A stretch of DNA of 44,873 nucleotides. It comes from Rickettsiales bacterium. Lineage in GTDB: Bacteria > Pseudomonadota > Alphaproteobacteria > Rickettsiales > UBA1997. The stretch covers positions 1-44,873 of the forward strand of contig JAGAUJ010000007.1 in NCBI GenBank assembly GCA_017620845.1, read 5' to 3'. Under the pieces are notes generated by a model. It did not search any database. It saw nothing but the letters and a program-made list of their open reading frames with translations, and was not told the DNA's origin. Each line of letters opens with the position of its first letter. The first letter of the stretch is position 1. The position numbers and the translations under genes were made by a program. Positions 32,736 through 42,546 of this stretch are shown in pieces.

Positions 32736-33261
32736 AATAGTTTTTGAAACAGATAAATATAAAGTAAAAATATTTACAATGGATAACTTTAATGACTTTT
32801 GTGTTATAAATCAGGATCCAGTTGTTGCAAAATATGTAAATCATAATAATGGAAAGCCTAAAACTTTTAGTGAGTGTGTAGAAAAATATAATGATATTGT
32901 TTATGCGCAAAATAAAAATGGTTTTAGTTATTGGGCTATATATAATAAAAATAATGAATTTATGGGGCAGTGTGGCGCTGTTAAGTCTTGGATGGGAGAG
33001 ATAAATTTTTGTTATGCCTTTCATAAAAAATATTGGGGTAAAGGTATAGGAACTGAAATTTGTAGTATGATTAGGGATTATTTATTTAAAAATTTTCCAA
33101 CCATTAATCAATTAACTTGTAGTGCTTTTGAAGAAAATGTGGCATCTGTTAAGTTATTAAAAAAAATAGGCTTTTCAGTTGTAAGAATAGAAAAAGAATT
33201 TGGCAAAGATTTAATATTTTTTAAATTAACAAGAGAAGAATATGAAGAAAAAAATATTTAA
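32722..33261 (+). CDS. GNAT-family N-acetyltransferase (RimJ/RimL-like)
   Basis: A 179-residue acetyltransferase using acetyl-CoA. I choose the ATG at 32722 (MAENKIVFETDKYKV), because GAGG lies six bases upstream; an ATG 12 bases earlier is possible. The acetyl-CoA loop is KKYWGKGIGTEI, preceded by INFCYAFH and followed by the SAFEENVASVKLLKKIGF segment typical of the RimJ/RimL group that modifies ribosomal proteins or small molecules. The substrate is unknown. It overlaps the cupin gene upstream and mrcA downstream (20 bases). Confidence 0.85.
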   Translation: MAENKIVFETDKYKVKIFTMDNFNDFCVINQDPVVAKYVNHNNGKPKTFSECVEKYNDIVYAQNKNGFSYWAIYNKNNEFMGQCGAVKSWMGEINFCYAFHKKYWGKGIGTEICSMIRDYLFKNFPTINQLTCSAFEENVASVKLLKKIGFSVVRIEKEFGKDLIFFKLTREEYEEKNI

Positions 33262-36073
33262 GTATTTATTTATTTTTGGTTTATTTTGTTGTGTTATTGG
33301 TTTTATTGGTGTTTGCGGTGTTTTTATGTATTATAGTTTTAATTTACCAAAACACACAAAACTTGAAGATTACCAACCACCAATAACAAGTAGATTATAC
33401 AGTAGCGATGGTGTGTTATTAAAAGAATATGCTAATGAAAAAAGATTATTTACTGCAATAGAAAATATTCCAGATATTGTTAAATTTGCTTTTATTTCTG
33501 CTGAAGATAGAAATTTTTATACAAATAAAGGTATAGATTTAGAGGCTTTGGCATCTGCAATGATTTATAATGTTTTTGCTTATTTTAAAGGTGGACAATT
33601 TAGGGGTGGCTCTACAATAACTCAACAAGTTGTTAAAAATATGCTTTTAACAAATGAAAGAACAATAGAAAGAAAAATTAAAGAAGCAATATTATCATTG
33701 AGAATAACAAAAGATTTTAAAAAAGATAAAATTTTGGAATTATATTTAAATCATATTTATTTAGGAAATAATGCTTATGGTGTTGCATCCGCAACTTTAT
33801 CTTATTTTAATAAATCTTTAAATGACATAACAATAGAAGAATCTGCTTTATTAGCAGCAATGCCAAAAGCGCCTGGAAAATTAAATCCAGTAATTAATTA
33901 TGATGGTGCATTAGCAAGAAGAAATTGGGTTATTGAAAGGATGTATAAAAATGGTTATATAACAAAAGAGGAAATGCTTACTGCACAAGAAACACCAATT
34001 AATATAATAAAAAGAGAAAAAGATAAATATTTTAACTATGGTGCATTTGTGGAAGAGGTTAGAAAAGGTTTACTTGATAAGTATAGTGAAGATTCGCTTA
34101 TGAGAGATGGTTTTGTTGTATCTACTACATTAAATCCAAATATACAAAAAGCGCTCGATAAGGCTTTAAAAAATGGTTTAGAATTTTATGATAAGAGACA
34201 TGGTTATAGGGGTGCTCTTGGTAATATAGCGGATAGTGAAGATTTTGAAACTATTTGGCCTAAAAAATTAAAAGATTTTGAAATAAAAGAATATTTTAGA
34301 AATAATTGGCAGAGGGCAGTTGTTTTAAATTTAGATGTTGAAAATGAAAAAGTAGTAATTGGTTTATTAAAAAATGAAGATACACAAGATTTTGCATTTG
34401 ATGAGTTAGTAGAAATTGATGGTGTTTCTGCCAAAAAAAGTTTTTTAATGTTAAAGTATATTAAATGGGCAGTTGAACCGTCATTATTAAATATGACAAC
34501 TGTTGATGAAGAAGGAAATGAAATTAAAGTAGAATATAAAGTTGAAACTGTTAATGATATTAATTTAAAAGTTGGAGACGTGATTTTTGTTGAAAATACA
34601 AAGACAAGTGGTTATTTATTAAAACAAACTCCAATAGTTAATGGTGGTGCAGTTGCTATGGATCCACATACTGGAAGAATTTTGGGTATGGTTGGTGGTT
34701 ATATTGATTCAGAAGTAAATTTTAATAGGGCAACACAAGCAAAAAGACAACCTGGTTCAGTAATAAAACCATTTATTTATTTATCTGCTTTTGAAAATGG
34801 TTATTCGCCAGTAGATACAATAATGGATGAAGAAATTGTTTTGCCGCAAGGACTTGGTGTGCCAAATTATAGACCAAAAAACTTTGCCGATAAATATTAT
34901 GGGCTTGTGACTTTAAGAACTGCTTTGCAAAATTCTTATAATGTTTCTACTGTGAGACTTGTTAGTCAAATAGGAATACCAAAGGCAACAGAAGTTATAA
35001 GAAGATTTGAAATAAATAAAAGACCAAAAGGTGTGTATTCGGTTGTTTTGGGGTCAGTTGAATCATATTTAATAAATATGGTTAAAGCATATTCTATGAT
35101 TGTAAATGGTGGAAAATATATTAATATTGAGACTATTGAAAAGGTGCAAGATAAAAATGGTGCTACTATTTTTAAGCGAGATGATAGAAAATGTAGTAAA
35201 TGTAATGTTTATGAAGAAAATATTAATGAGGTTGAAGTTCCATTTTTAGAAGATAATAGAAAAACAATAACTGATCCAGCAAGTGCTTATCAAATAACAT
35301 CTATTTTAGAAGGTGTTGTAAAATATGGAACTGCTTGGAGGGCAAGAGGTATAGGTAAAATAATAGGTGGTAAAACTGGAACAAGTAATGGTTTTAGAGA
35401 TGCTTGGTTTATAGGTTTTTCGCCGGATGTGGTTGTTGGTGTTTATGTTGGTTTTGATGATAATAGAACACTTGGAGAAAATGAAACTGGTTCAAGGGCG
35501 GCTCTGCCTATATTTATAGAAGCAATGAAAGAGATTTTAAAAAATGAACCGTCAATTCCATTTAGAATACCACAAAATATAGTTTTAAAGCGAATTGATG
35601 CAAGTACTGGACAAACTCCAACATTAATTTCACAAGAAAAAAATATAATAATGGAAGCATTTAAAACAGATCAAAATACCAATGAAAGTGATGTTGTATT
35701 TGAGTTTAGAGAAAAACAAAATGAAAATGAAATATCTGTTGTTGAAAATCCTACTATTAATGAAAATGATTTTAATGTGATACAACATAATACTGAAAAT
35801 GTTAATAATGAAATTAATATTGAAAACAATAGTATTGAATCAGTTGATGCAGTAAAAGAAAATGTTATATTAAATGAATATAATGAGTTTGATATAAATA
35901 TAAATGGTGTAGATGGTGTTGATAATTTTAATAACAGTAATGGTGTCAATGGAGTAAATAATAATGTCAATAATACAAATAATCTTGATAATTCTGTTAA
36001 CAGTGGATTTTTAGAAGACATTGATGATTCAAACAATAATTCCACTGAAAGTTTTACTGATTTAATTTTTTAA
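33242..36073 (+). CDS. mrcA: Penicillin-binding protein 1A with Asn-rich C-terminal tail
   Basis: PBP1A polymerises and cross-links peptidoglycan. Residues 7-30 are a single membrane anchor. The glycosyltransferase domain (about 50-230) has AEDRNFYTNKGID with the catalytic Glu and RGGSTITQQVVKN. The transpeptidase domain has the acylated Ser near residue 507 (RQPGSVIKPF), SYNVS near 565 and GGKTGTSNGFRDAW near 710. The 943-residue protein is longer than usual. After about residue 800 comes a disordered Asn/Glu-rich tail with imperfect repeats of NNxxNG/GVNGV type ending in FTDLIF. The gene overlaps the acetyltransferase gene and lies 11 bases before ruvC. Confidence 0.95.
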   Translation: MKKKIFKYLFIFGLFCCVIGFIGVCGVFMYYSFNLPKHTKLEDYQPPITSRLYSSDGVLLKEYANEKRLFTAIENIPDIVKFAFISAEDRNFYTNKGIDLEALASAMIYNVFAYFKGGQFRGGSTITQQVVKNMLLTNERTIERKIKEAILSLRITKDFKKDKILELYLNHIYLGNNAYGVASATLSYFNKSLNDITIEESALLAAMPKAPGKLNPVINYDGALARRNWVIERMYKNGYITKEEMLTAQETPINIIKREKDKYFNYGAFVEEVRKGLLDKYSEDSLMRDGFVVSTTLNPNIQKALDKALKNGLEFYDKRHGYRGALGNIADSEDFETIWPKKLKDFEIKEYFRNNWQRAVVLNLDVENEKVVIGLLKNEDTQDFAFDELVEIDGVSAKKSFLMLKYIKWAVEPSLLNMTTVDEEGNEIKVEYKVETVNDINLKVGDVIFVENTKTSGYLLKQTPIVNGGAVAMDPHTGRILGMVGGYIDSEVNFNRATQAKRQPGSVIKPFIYLSAFENGYSPVDTIMDEEIVLPQGLGVPNYRPKNFADKYYGLVTLRTALQNSYNVSTVRLVSQIGIPKATEVIRRFEINKRPKGVYSVVLGSVESYLINMVKAYSMIVNGGKYINIETIEKVQDKNGATIFKRDDRKCSKCNVYEENINEVEVPFLEDNRKTITDPASAYQITSILEGVVKYGTAWRARGIGKIIGGKTGTSNGFRDAWFIGFSPDVVVGVYVGFDDNRTLGENETGSRAALPIFIEAMKEILKNEPSIPFRIPQNIVLKRIDASTGQTPTLISQEKNIIMEAFKTDQNTNESDVVFEFREKQNENEISVVENPTINENDFNVIQHNTENVNNEINIENNSIESVDAVKENVILNEYNEFDININGVDGVDNFNNSNGVNGVNNNVNNTNNLDNSVNSGFLEDIDDSNNNSTESFTDLIF

Positions 36074-36084
36074 AAGGGGGAAAT

Positions 36085-36570
36085 GTGATAGTTTTGGGAA
36101 TTGACCCTGCACTTATTAAAACTGGTTATGGTATTGTATCTATGAAAGATAATAATATATCATATATAACAAGTGGGACAATTATAACAAATACAAAATT
36201 ACCAATAGAAGAAAGATTAAAAAATATATTTGTTAATATAAATCATCTAATTGAAACATATAAACCGGATTATTTTTCAATAGAAGAAACCTTTGTAAAT
36301 AACAACCCAACAAGTTCATTGAAACTTGGGCAAGCAAGGGGAGTTGCTATTTTATGCGCTGGTGTTAATAATATTCCAGTTTTTGAATATAAACCAAATA
36401 CCATTAAAAAAAGTGTTACGGGTGTTGGCAAGGCTACAAAAGATCAGGTTGGTATGATGATTAAGTGTTTGTTACCACAGGTTCAGTTACAAACAGAAGA
36501 TGAGGCGGATGCGCTTGCTATTGCTATTTGTCATGCTAATAGTTTTAATCCAAATATTATTTGTTTTTGA
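36085..36570 (+). CDS. ruvC: Holliday-junction endonuclease RuvC
   Basis: RuvC resolves Holliday junctions. The start is a GTG preceded by AAAAGGGGG; the overlapping ATG runs directly into a stop. The four acidic catalytic residues are Asp7 (GIDPAL), Glu67 (SIEETF), Asp139 and Asp142 (TEDEADALAIAI). The length of 161 residues is typical. ruvA and ruvB are not adjacent. Its stop is only three bases from the convergent stop of the TMEM43-like gene. Confidence 0.95.
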   Translation: MIVLGIDPALIKTGYGIVSMKDNNISYITSGTIITNTKLPIEERLKNIFVNINHLIETYKPDYFSIEETFVNNNPTSSLKLGQARGVAILCAGVNNIPVFEYKPNTIKKSVTGVGKATKDQVGMMIKCLLPQVQLQTEDEADALAIAICHANSFNPNIICF

Positions 36571-36573
36571 TTT

Positions 36574-37665
36574 TTATATTGAATAATAGTCAAATTGTCT
36601 CGCTATTATTAGTGGTATTATTGGAATAGGTGCTAAAATGTAATATCCAGCAATAATGAATAACACTGTTGATGTTATGTAGATTGTATCAAGGTATATT
36701 TTATTTGAATAAATAAAATATTCATTAAAAAATGGTATATATGTTAGTGTAAATTTTTGTATTTTTTTAAATGTTTGTAATAAAAATTTAATACATAATG
36801 CAATTATATTTACTACTACTATTAGCATAATTAAAAATATGATTTTTTTAATTGTAATTATAATATTAATATTTTTGTTAGAAAAATCTAACATTGAAAA
36901 TTTGCTGTTTGTTTTAAGTATATCATTGTTTGCATTGCCAAAAAACGTAACTGTATTTGGTTTGAAAATTTTATATGTTATTTTTGTATCGCAAATTTGT
37001 GGATTAAGATAATTGCTTCCATTAAATAAAACACCTTCATTAATAACAATAAATTTATCTTTTTCAATATGTGCAGTTTTGTTGTCAATTGAGGAAACAT
37101 AAGAATCAAGGTCTGTATAAGATTCTTCTTTTTGTATTTGTATTTGTTTTTTTATTGGTAATCCATAATATACACTATCTTTTTTAAGGTGTAATGGACT
37201 GTGTTGTATTTTGTTGTAAAAATCTTGTTGTTCTATTATATAATTATTGTCAGTTGTGATTTTGTTAATTGTAAATTGTTTACTTTTGTAAATATTTTTA
37301 TTGGTGCAGTTGTTGTTTTTTGTTGCATCATTAAAACTGGTTGAATCTACTGGATTTTTGACCCATTGTTTTTTATAGGTAATTTGGCGTTTTCCAGTTT
37401 TTTTTGTTATTATCTCATTTTCTATCCATTGGTAAATCTCTACATTTTTGTTTACACTGACAATGTTATGCAATTCAATTAATTCATCTTTGTATGTTGC
37501 TGTGTTTGTTATTGTGTCTTTTATTAGTATGTATTCATTAATATTTTGTATATTTTTGATGTTTAGCCTTGTTATATAACCCAATAATAATATTGTAATG
37601 TTTAATGCTATTATTTTTAATATTGATAAAAAAGTATTAAATTGGTTATTTTGTTGTTGTTCCAC
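36574..37665 (-). CDS. TMEM43/LUMA-family membrane protein
   Basis: This 363-residue protein resembles the TMEM43 (LUMA) family, known from eukaryotic nuclear envelope/ER and scattered bacteria. One N-terminal helix (residues 14-33) precedes a large extracytoplasmic region, followed by three C-terminal helices (about 275-360). The family core is visible as VEIYQWIENEIITKKT and ITYKKQWVKNPVDSTSFND, in which YxW-E and YxKxW-x(n)-DSxxF are the key features. The soluble region is rich in Asn, Lys and Ile. The function in bacteria is unknown. It follows slt by 130 bases on the same strand and may belong to that unit. Confidence 0.75.
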   Translation of the reverse strand: MEQQQNNQFNTFLSILKIIALNITILLLGYITRLNIKNIQNINEYILIKDTITNTATYKDELIELHNIVSVNKNVEIYQWIENEIITKKTGKRQITYKKQWVKNPVDSTSFNDATKNNNCTNKNIYKSKQFTINKITTDNNYIIEQQDFYNKIQHSPLHLKKDSVYYGLPIKKQIQIQKEESYTDLDSYVSSIDNKTAHIEKDKFIVINEGVLFNGSNYLNPQICDTKITYKIFKPNTVTFFGNANNDILKTNSKFSMLDFSNKNINIIITIKKIIFLIMLIVVVNIIALCIKFLLQTFKKIQKFTLTYIPFFNEYFIYSNKIYLDTIYITSTVLFIIAGYYILAPIPIIPLIIARQFDYYSI

Positions 37666-37795
37666 TATTTATATATTTTATAATAAATTACAACTAATAA
37701 TATATTAATATATTTATAAATCAATTATTTTTTATTATTTTAATCATTTGATAATAAATTATAATGTTTATCTTACTAATTATAAACAAATACAA

Positions 37796-39844
37796 TCAAT
37801 TTATTCCTAACCTATATTCATATACAATTAAATTTTCCAAAATTCTTTGAACATAATTTCTTGTTTCCTTATAAGTTATAGATTCCATCCAATCTATAAC
37901 TTCTTCCATATTGGAACTTTGTCTTGGGTCACCGAAATCCCTAATCCACTTACTTGTTGCCTTTGGACCAGCATTATAAGAAGCAATTGCTAATATTTTG
38001 GAACCACTGAACTGATTAACTAATTGATTTATATAAAAACTACCTAATTTAATATTATATTGTGGATCATGTTTTAATTTATATTGATTATATGTTATTC
38101 TTAATTGCCTACACAAAGATTTTGCTGTTGCTGGCATAATTTGCATAAAACCTATTGCTCCAACTACACTTTCAGCATGGACTATAAAACCACTTTCTTG
38201 TTTAATTATTGAGTGTATTAAAGCAATATTTGGATCTGTTTTTTTAACCATCCTTAATATTGGGAAAAGATAATCAATAAAGAATATAGATTTATAACTT
38301 GCTTGTTTTGACAATGGAACCAATAATTTTTCATCTTCAAGCAAACCAACAACCTCTATAACTTCTGCAATTTCACCTTTATTTTTAAGTAATTTTGATA
38401 CTAATTCTTTAAAAATGTCACCAGCCTCACTTCTTTTACCTTCATAATTATAATATAATAAAGCAAGTTTTACAATTTCATTTTTATTTACATTATCTAT
38501 ATCCTCTTGTTTTATTTCTGGTACACTTGGTAATTCAAAGTCTTTATATTCTTCTCCATTTTTTGTTAAAATACTATATTTTGCATAATGTGATAATTGA
38601 CCATAAAATGTTGTTGTATACTTTGAAGAAATGTCATACCATTTTAATGCTTCTTTTTCATTATTCATTTCTACTGCTGTTCTTGCAAGCCAATATGTTG
38701 CTTTTGCAACTGTTGTTGGGTATGAAACTATATTATAGATATTATAGAAATGTTTATTTGCTGTGCTATATTCTTTTAAGTATCTTAAAGAAATCCAACC
38801 TGCCAACCATTGTGCATCTATATAATCATTGTTTTTGGGACCATTATAACTATCTGCTAATAAGTGGGCCTTTTTATATTTTTTTTGTTTTACTAATTCT
38901 CTAATATAAATATGTTTATAAGTCCACCAATATGATTCATATTTTGGTGTATTTTTAATACTAAATAAAATATCTAATACTGCTTCATCTTTGTCTATTT
39001 TTCTATAATATCTTGCTTGTGAAAATAAAAATGCATCATTTTCTCTTAATTCTTTTGGTGTTAATTTTATAAGATGTGAAATTATTTTCGGTTTTTTTTC
39101 TATTTCAAGTATATTCTCAAACATCATTTTATATTTATTATTTACAATTAATGGAAGTATATTTTCAAGCATACCAATTTTTCTATTATACACAAATGTT
39201 TCCGCTTTTTCTATTATGTCATTATTATCAATTATTTTATAAAATGCCTTTAAAAATAATTCTTGTTCTTCTTTATTAAATTCGGTCCATAACCATGTGT
39301 TTTTAATATTTTTGTGTGCTTTATCTATGGTGGTTTTATTTTTTGAATTTTCTGCAATCGTAATTTCATCTTGTAATAATTTAATTATCACATTTATATT
39401 TTTACTTTTGAAAGTATCAAAGTATTTATCAACTTGCTCATATTTAACAATATTATTAAGATAATAATTTTCTATTTTTGTATTAAATAATTCAAATTCT
39501 GCTAAAAAATAATATTCTGTGTTAAAATCTATTAAACCAACAACTTCACTTTGGTTCATATTGTTCATTTTTTTAAATTTATTTATAGAAATTATTATAT
39601 TTATAGCATCTTTAAAGCCTTCATTTTGTATTTTTTTTTCTAACTTATATGCATCAAACCATTGTTCATTTTTTATTTTTTTTTTGATAGTTTCGTATAT
39701 ATCTTCATCATTTTTAGATAATACATAATTTGTGTTGTCTTTTTCTTTTTTTGTTTGATAAAATATTTTTCTATTTTTTGCAAAAGCACAATTTAGTGTT
39801 GTTATAACAACTATTATAAATAATAATTTATAAAAAAATTTCAT
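37796..39844 (-). CDS. slt: Soluble lytic murein transglycosylase Slt
   Basis: Slt cleaves glycan strands to 1,6-anhydro products in the periplasm. A signal peptide (ending CAFA) precedes a long alpha-superhelical U/L domain (about residues 60-520). The C-terminal lysozyme-like domain has the catalytic Glu550 in IIKQESGF, then GAIGFMQIMPATA, ASYNAGP near residue 615 and the terminal YVQRILENLIVYEYRL. The length of 682 residues is similar to E. coli Slt70 (645). It lies 72 bases downstream of rodA on the same strand, so a morphogenesis operon is likely. Confidence 0.95.
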   Translation of the reverse strand: MKFFYKLLFIIVVITTLNCAFAKNRKIFYQTKKEKDNTNYVLSKNDEDIYETIKKKIKNEQWFDAYKLEKKIQNEGFKDAINIIISINKFKKMNNMNQSEVVGLIDFNTEYYFLAEFELFNTKIENYYLNNIVKYEQVDKYFDTFKSKNINVIIKLLQDEITIAENSKNKTTIDKAHKNIKNTWLWTEFNKEEQELFLKAFYKIIDNNDIIEKAETFVYNRKIGMLENILPLIVNNKYKMMFENILEIEKKPKIISHLIKLTPKELRENDAFLFSQARYYRKIDKDEAVLDILFSIKNTPKYESYWWTYKHIYIRELVKQKKYKKAHLLADSYNGPKNNDYIDAQWLAGWISLRYLKEYSTANKHFYNIYNIVSYPTTVAKATYWLARTAVEMNNEKEALKWYDISSKYTTTFYGQLSHYAKYSILTKNGEEYKDFELPSVPEIKQEDIDNVNKNEIVKLALLYYNYEGKRSEAGDIFKELVSKLLKNKGEIAEVIEVVGLLEDEKLLVPLSKQASYKSIFFIDYLFPILRMVKKTDPNIALIHSIIKQESGFIVHAESVVGAIGFMQIMPATAKSLCRQLRITYNQYKLKHDPQYNIKLGSFYINQLVNQFSGSKILAIASYNAGPKATSKWIRDFGDPRQSSNMEEVIDWMESITYKETRNYVQRILENLIVYEYRLGIN

Positions 39845-39916
39845 CAGTGCTTTATTATATAAATATCTTTATATTAATAGTATAGTATTTTTTTAAAATG
39901 TCAAAGAATAAAAATA

Positions 39917-41047
39917 TTAATCTAATATTCTTAATTCTTCATTTCTATTTATATCAACATTCAAAACAAATCCCATTGATATTAACGTGGCAACTGTAAT
40001 ACTTCCGCCATAGGATAATAATGGAAATGGCGTTCCAACAACTGGTAAGATACCAGTTATCATACCTATGTTTATAAAAAAATGGCAGAAAATATTAATA
40101 AATACACCACCAACTATGATTTTTCCATAAGTATGATTACACTTTATAATTATGTAAACAAAAAACATAAATAGAATTACGAACATCATCATCACAGACG
40201 AGCAGCCTATAAAACCAAACTCTTCTGCCAATATAGTAAATATAAAATCAGTATGTTTTTCAGGTAAAAATTCTAACTGTCCCTGTGTTCCTTTTAAAAA
40301 TCCATTTCCCCAGATTCCACCAGAGCCAATAGCAATTTTAGATTGAGTTATATTATAACCGGAGTTTAGTGGATCACTATCTGGATTTAAAAAGGTCATT
40401 ACTCTTTGTTTTTGATAATCATGTAAGCCATATTGCCAAGCTATTGGAACAGAACAGAGGCATAATACAAAACATAAAACAAATTTCCATATTTTAACAC
40501 CAACAAAAAATAGTGTAGATATCATTATTGCGGTCAATATTAAAGCGGTGCCAAGATTTGGTTGTTTTAGAATTAATACAAATGGAACAAAATACATTGT
40601 TATTGGTATAATTAATTTTTTTGTCTTTCTTATATCTGTTAAGTTATTTTGAAAAAAATATTTTGCTATTCCCAAAATTAAGCATATTTTCATTATTTCT
40701 GATGGTTGTATTCTAATAATACCAAGATTTAACCATCTTGTTGCTCCCATTGATTTATGTCCTATTATAGCAACTAATAACAATAAAAACAAACCGCCAG
40801 CATAAACAACATAAGAATGTTTAAACCAAAACTTAATATCTATAATTGCTATTAAAATCATTATTGGGAAAAAAGCTAAAAAATATATTAATTGTCTAAT
40901 TGCCCAAGGTTTTACACTACCATTACTTGCTGAATATAATAATAATAAACCACAAGAAAATATTATACAAACTAATATTATTAGATTTTTATTTATTTTT
41001 AATAGTCTATCAATTAATAATTGTTTATCAAAATAGTCAAGGATCAC
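39917..41047 (-). CDS. rodA: Rod-shape glycosyltransferase RodA (SEDS)
   Basis: RodA polymerises glycan strands for rod-shaped elongation with PBP2. The 376-residue protein has about ten membrane helices. SEDS motifs are clear: YSASNGSVKPWAIRQ, KPNLGTALILT-like QPNLGTALILTAIM, GSGGIWGNGFLKGTQGQLEFLPEKHTDFIF, and GMITGILPVVGTPFPLLSYGGS near the C-terminus. The start ATG overlaps the stop of the ankyrin gene by four bases (ATGA), so translation is coupled. mrdA (PBP2) and mreBCD are not in the window. Confidence 0.96.
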   Translation of the reverse strand: MILDYFDKQLLIDRLLKINKNLIILVCIIFSCGLLLLYSASNGSVKPWAIRQLIYFLAFFPIMILIAIIDIKFWFKHSYVVYAGGLFLLLLVAIIGHKSMGATRWLNLGIIRIQPSEIMKICLILGIAKYFFQNNLTDIRKTKKLIIPITMYFVPFVLILKQPNLGTALILTAIMISTLFFVGVKIWKFVLCFVLCLCSVPIAWQYGLHDYQKQRVMTFLNPDSDPLNSGYNITQSKIAIGSGGIWGNGFLKGTQGQLEFLPEKHTDFIFTILAEEFGFIGCSSVMMMFVILFMFFVYIIIKCNHTYGKIIVGGVFINIFCHFFINIGMITGILPVVGTPFPLLSYGGSITVATLISMGFVLNVDINRNEELRILD

Positions 41048-42480
41048 TTATTCATTTCCTCCTCTATAAGTATATCTTTTAAATATTGCTGTATTTTTCT
41101 TTTGTTGTTTTTAATGCTTAAAGTCATTGCATCATCTCCACTTTTATTTTTGATTTTTATATTTGCACCATTTTTTAATAATTTTACTGTTAATGTTTCT
41201 TGATCTGTTAAAATAGATAAATGTAAAGGTGTATTACCATCAATATTTTGTGCATTAATATCAACGCCGTTGTCTATCAATAAACTTGATATTTCATTAC
41301 TATGGTTAATTACTGATATATGTAATGGATTATTTAATTTATTATCAAGTCTATTAACACTGGCGCCACTGTAAATTAAATATCTTGCCAAGATATATTT
41401 ATTGCTTTCTATTGCAAGACTTAACATAGTTCTGTTTTTATCTATCAAAAAATCTGGGTCTTTTGTTTCTTCAATAACACCCCTCAAAACCGATAAGTTA
41501 TTGTTTTCTATTGCTCTTATAGCAATACTTTGTAAATCTGAAACTGACATTATTGTTGGTATGTGTTTATTGTTTTCTGATCTTTTGTATGCCAATAATT
41601 CACTTGGTATATCACTATTGTCAAAACTTACTATGTTTTTTTCTTCTAAATATACAACTGGTATATCTTCTTCTTTATTTATATTAACTTTACTTATGTT
41701 TGTTTTATTACTTATTAATTCTTTGTATTCATTTGTATATAGAAATTCAACAGATACACCGGTATCTGTTATATTATATATTTTATCTGTGACTCCTGAT
41801 TTTACAACGTCTGTTTTTTTATAATCTAAATTAGTATTATTGTTAGTGTTGTTTTTTTGATCAATTTTTTCATTTTCTTCTTTTTCATTATTATCCAATT
41901 CTTTTACTTTTTTCTGTTTTTTTTTAGATTCTTCTAATTCTTTTTGTTTCTTTTTCAGAGCTTCTTTTTCTTGTTTTAATTTATTTTTTTCTTCTTCTCT
42001 TTTTTTCTTTTCTTCCTCTGTTTTTTTCTTTTGTTGTTTCTTTTCTTCTTTTTTTATTCTCTCTTCCTCTTCTTTTATTCGTTTCTCTTCTTCTTTAATT
42101 TTCCTTTCCTCTTCTTTGAGTTTTTCTTCTTCCTCTTCTCTTTTCTTCCTTTCTTCCTCTTTCTTCCTTTTTTCTTCTTCTTTCTTTTCTTTGTTTTTAA
42201 GTTCTTGTTGTTTTTTGTATTGTATTTCTGCCTCTGTCGGCTTGCTTGATTCTAAAATATTTTTAAATGTTTCACCATCTTTTTTAATTAATTCATTAAA
42301 ATCTTCATTTGTTAATGTTCTGTTTTTTTGTAGTTCTCTTTGTATTTCTTCTTCGTCTAAAAGTTTTTGTCTAAATTCTTGCAAAATTCTTTGTTTTGAT
42401 TTAGCAGAATCCATACCATTTGCTACTGAAAAATTAGTAACAAGTATTAATATGAATAGCAAAAGTGACAAAGATTTCAT
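41044..42480 (-). CDS. Exported ankyrin-repeat protein with Lys/Glu coiled coil
   Basis: A 478-residue protein with a signal peptide (MKSLSLLLFILILVTNFSVA, cut near NGM). A highly charged helix of Lys, Glu and Arg runs over about residues 85-215 (EEEKRKKEEE and similar), a long single coiled coil. A linker follows, then four or five ankyrin repeats from about residue 310 to 470. One reads DIDGNTPLHLSILTD-like (QNIDGNTPLHLSIL) and another NNPLHISVINH. Ankyrins bind proteins. The signal peptide argues for a periplasmic or secreted role rather than type IV injection. It is the first gene of ank-rodA, with a 4-base overlap, so its product may serve in cell elongation. Confidence 0.85.
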   Translation of the reverse strand: MKSLSLLLFILILVTNFSVANGMDSAKSKQRILQEFRQKLLDEEEIQRELQKNRTLTNEDFNELIKKDGETFKNILESSKPTEAEIQYKKQQELKNKEKKEEEKRKKEEERKKREEEEEKLKEEERKIKEEEKRIKEEEERIKKEEKKQQKKKTEEEKKKREEEKNKLKQEKEALKKKQKELEESKKKQKKVKELDNNEKEENEKIDQKNNTNNNTNLDYKKTDVVKSGVTDKIYNITDTGVSVEFLYTNEYKELISNKTNISKVNINKEEDIPVVYLEEKNIVSFDNSDIPSELLAYKRSENNKHIPTIMSVSDLQSIAIRAIENNNLSVLRGVIEETKDPDFLIDKNRTMLSLAIESNKYILARYLIYSGASVNRLDNKLNNPLHISVINHSNEISSLLIDNGVDINAQNIDGNTPLHLSILTDQETLTVKLLKNGANIKIKNKSGDDAMTLSIKNNKRKIQQYLKDILIEEEMNK

Positions 42481-42546
42481 TTATAAAAATATTGATTTTT
42501 GTAAAAATAATATTATCTATTAATATAAAATCAAGTTTAAAATAAT

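Noticed and set aside
41930..42190. Dense TTCTTT repeats that resemble a simple-sequence array
   Set aside because: They are the codons of the charged coiled coil in the ankyrin protein, not an independent repeat or CRISPR.
42031..42523. Phe/Ser-rich plus-strand frames opposite the ankyrin gene
   Set aside because: They are antisense shadows of the Lys/Glu coiled coil (GAA/AAA read as TTC/TTT).
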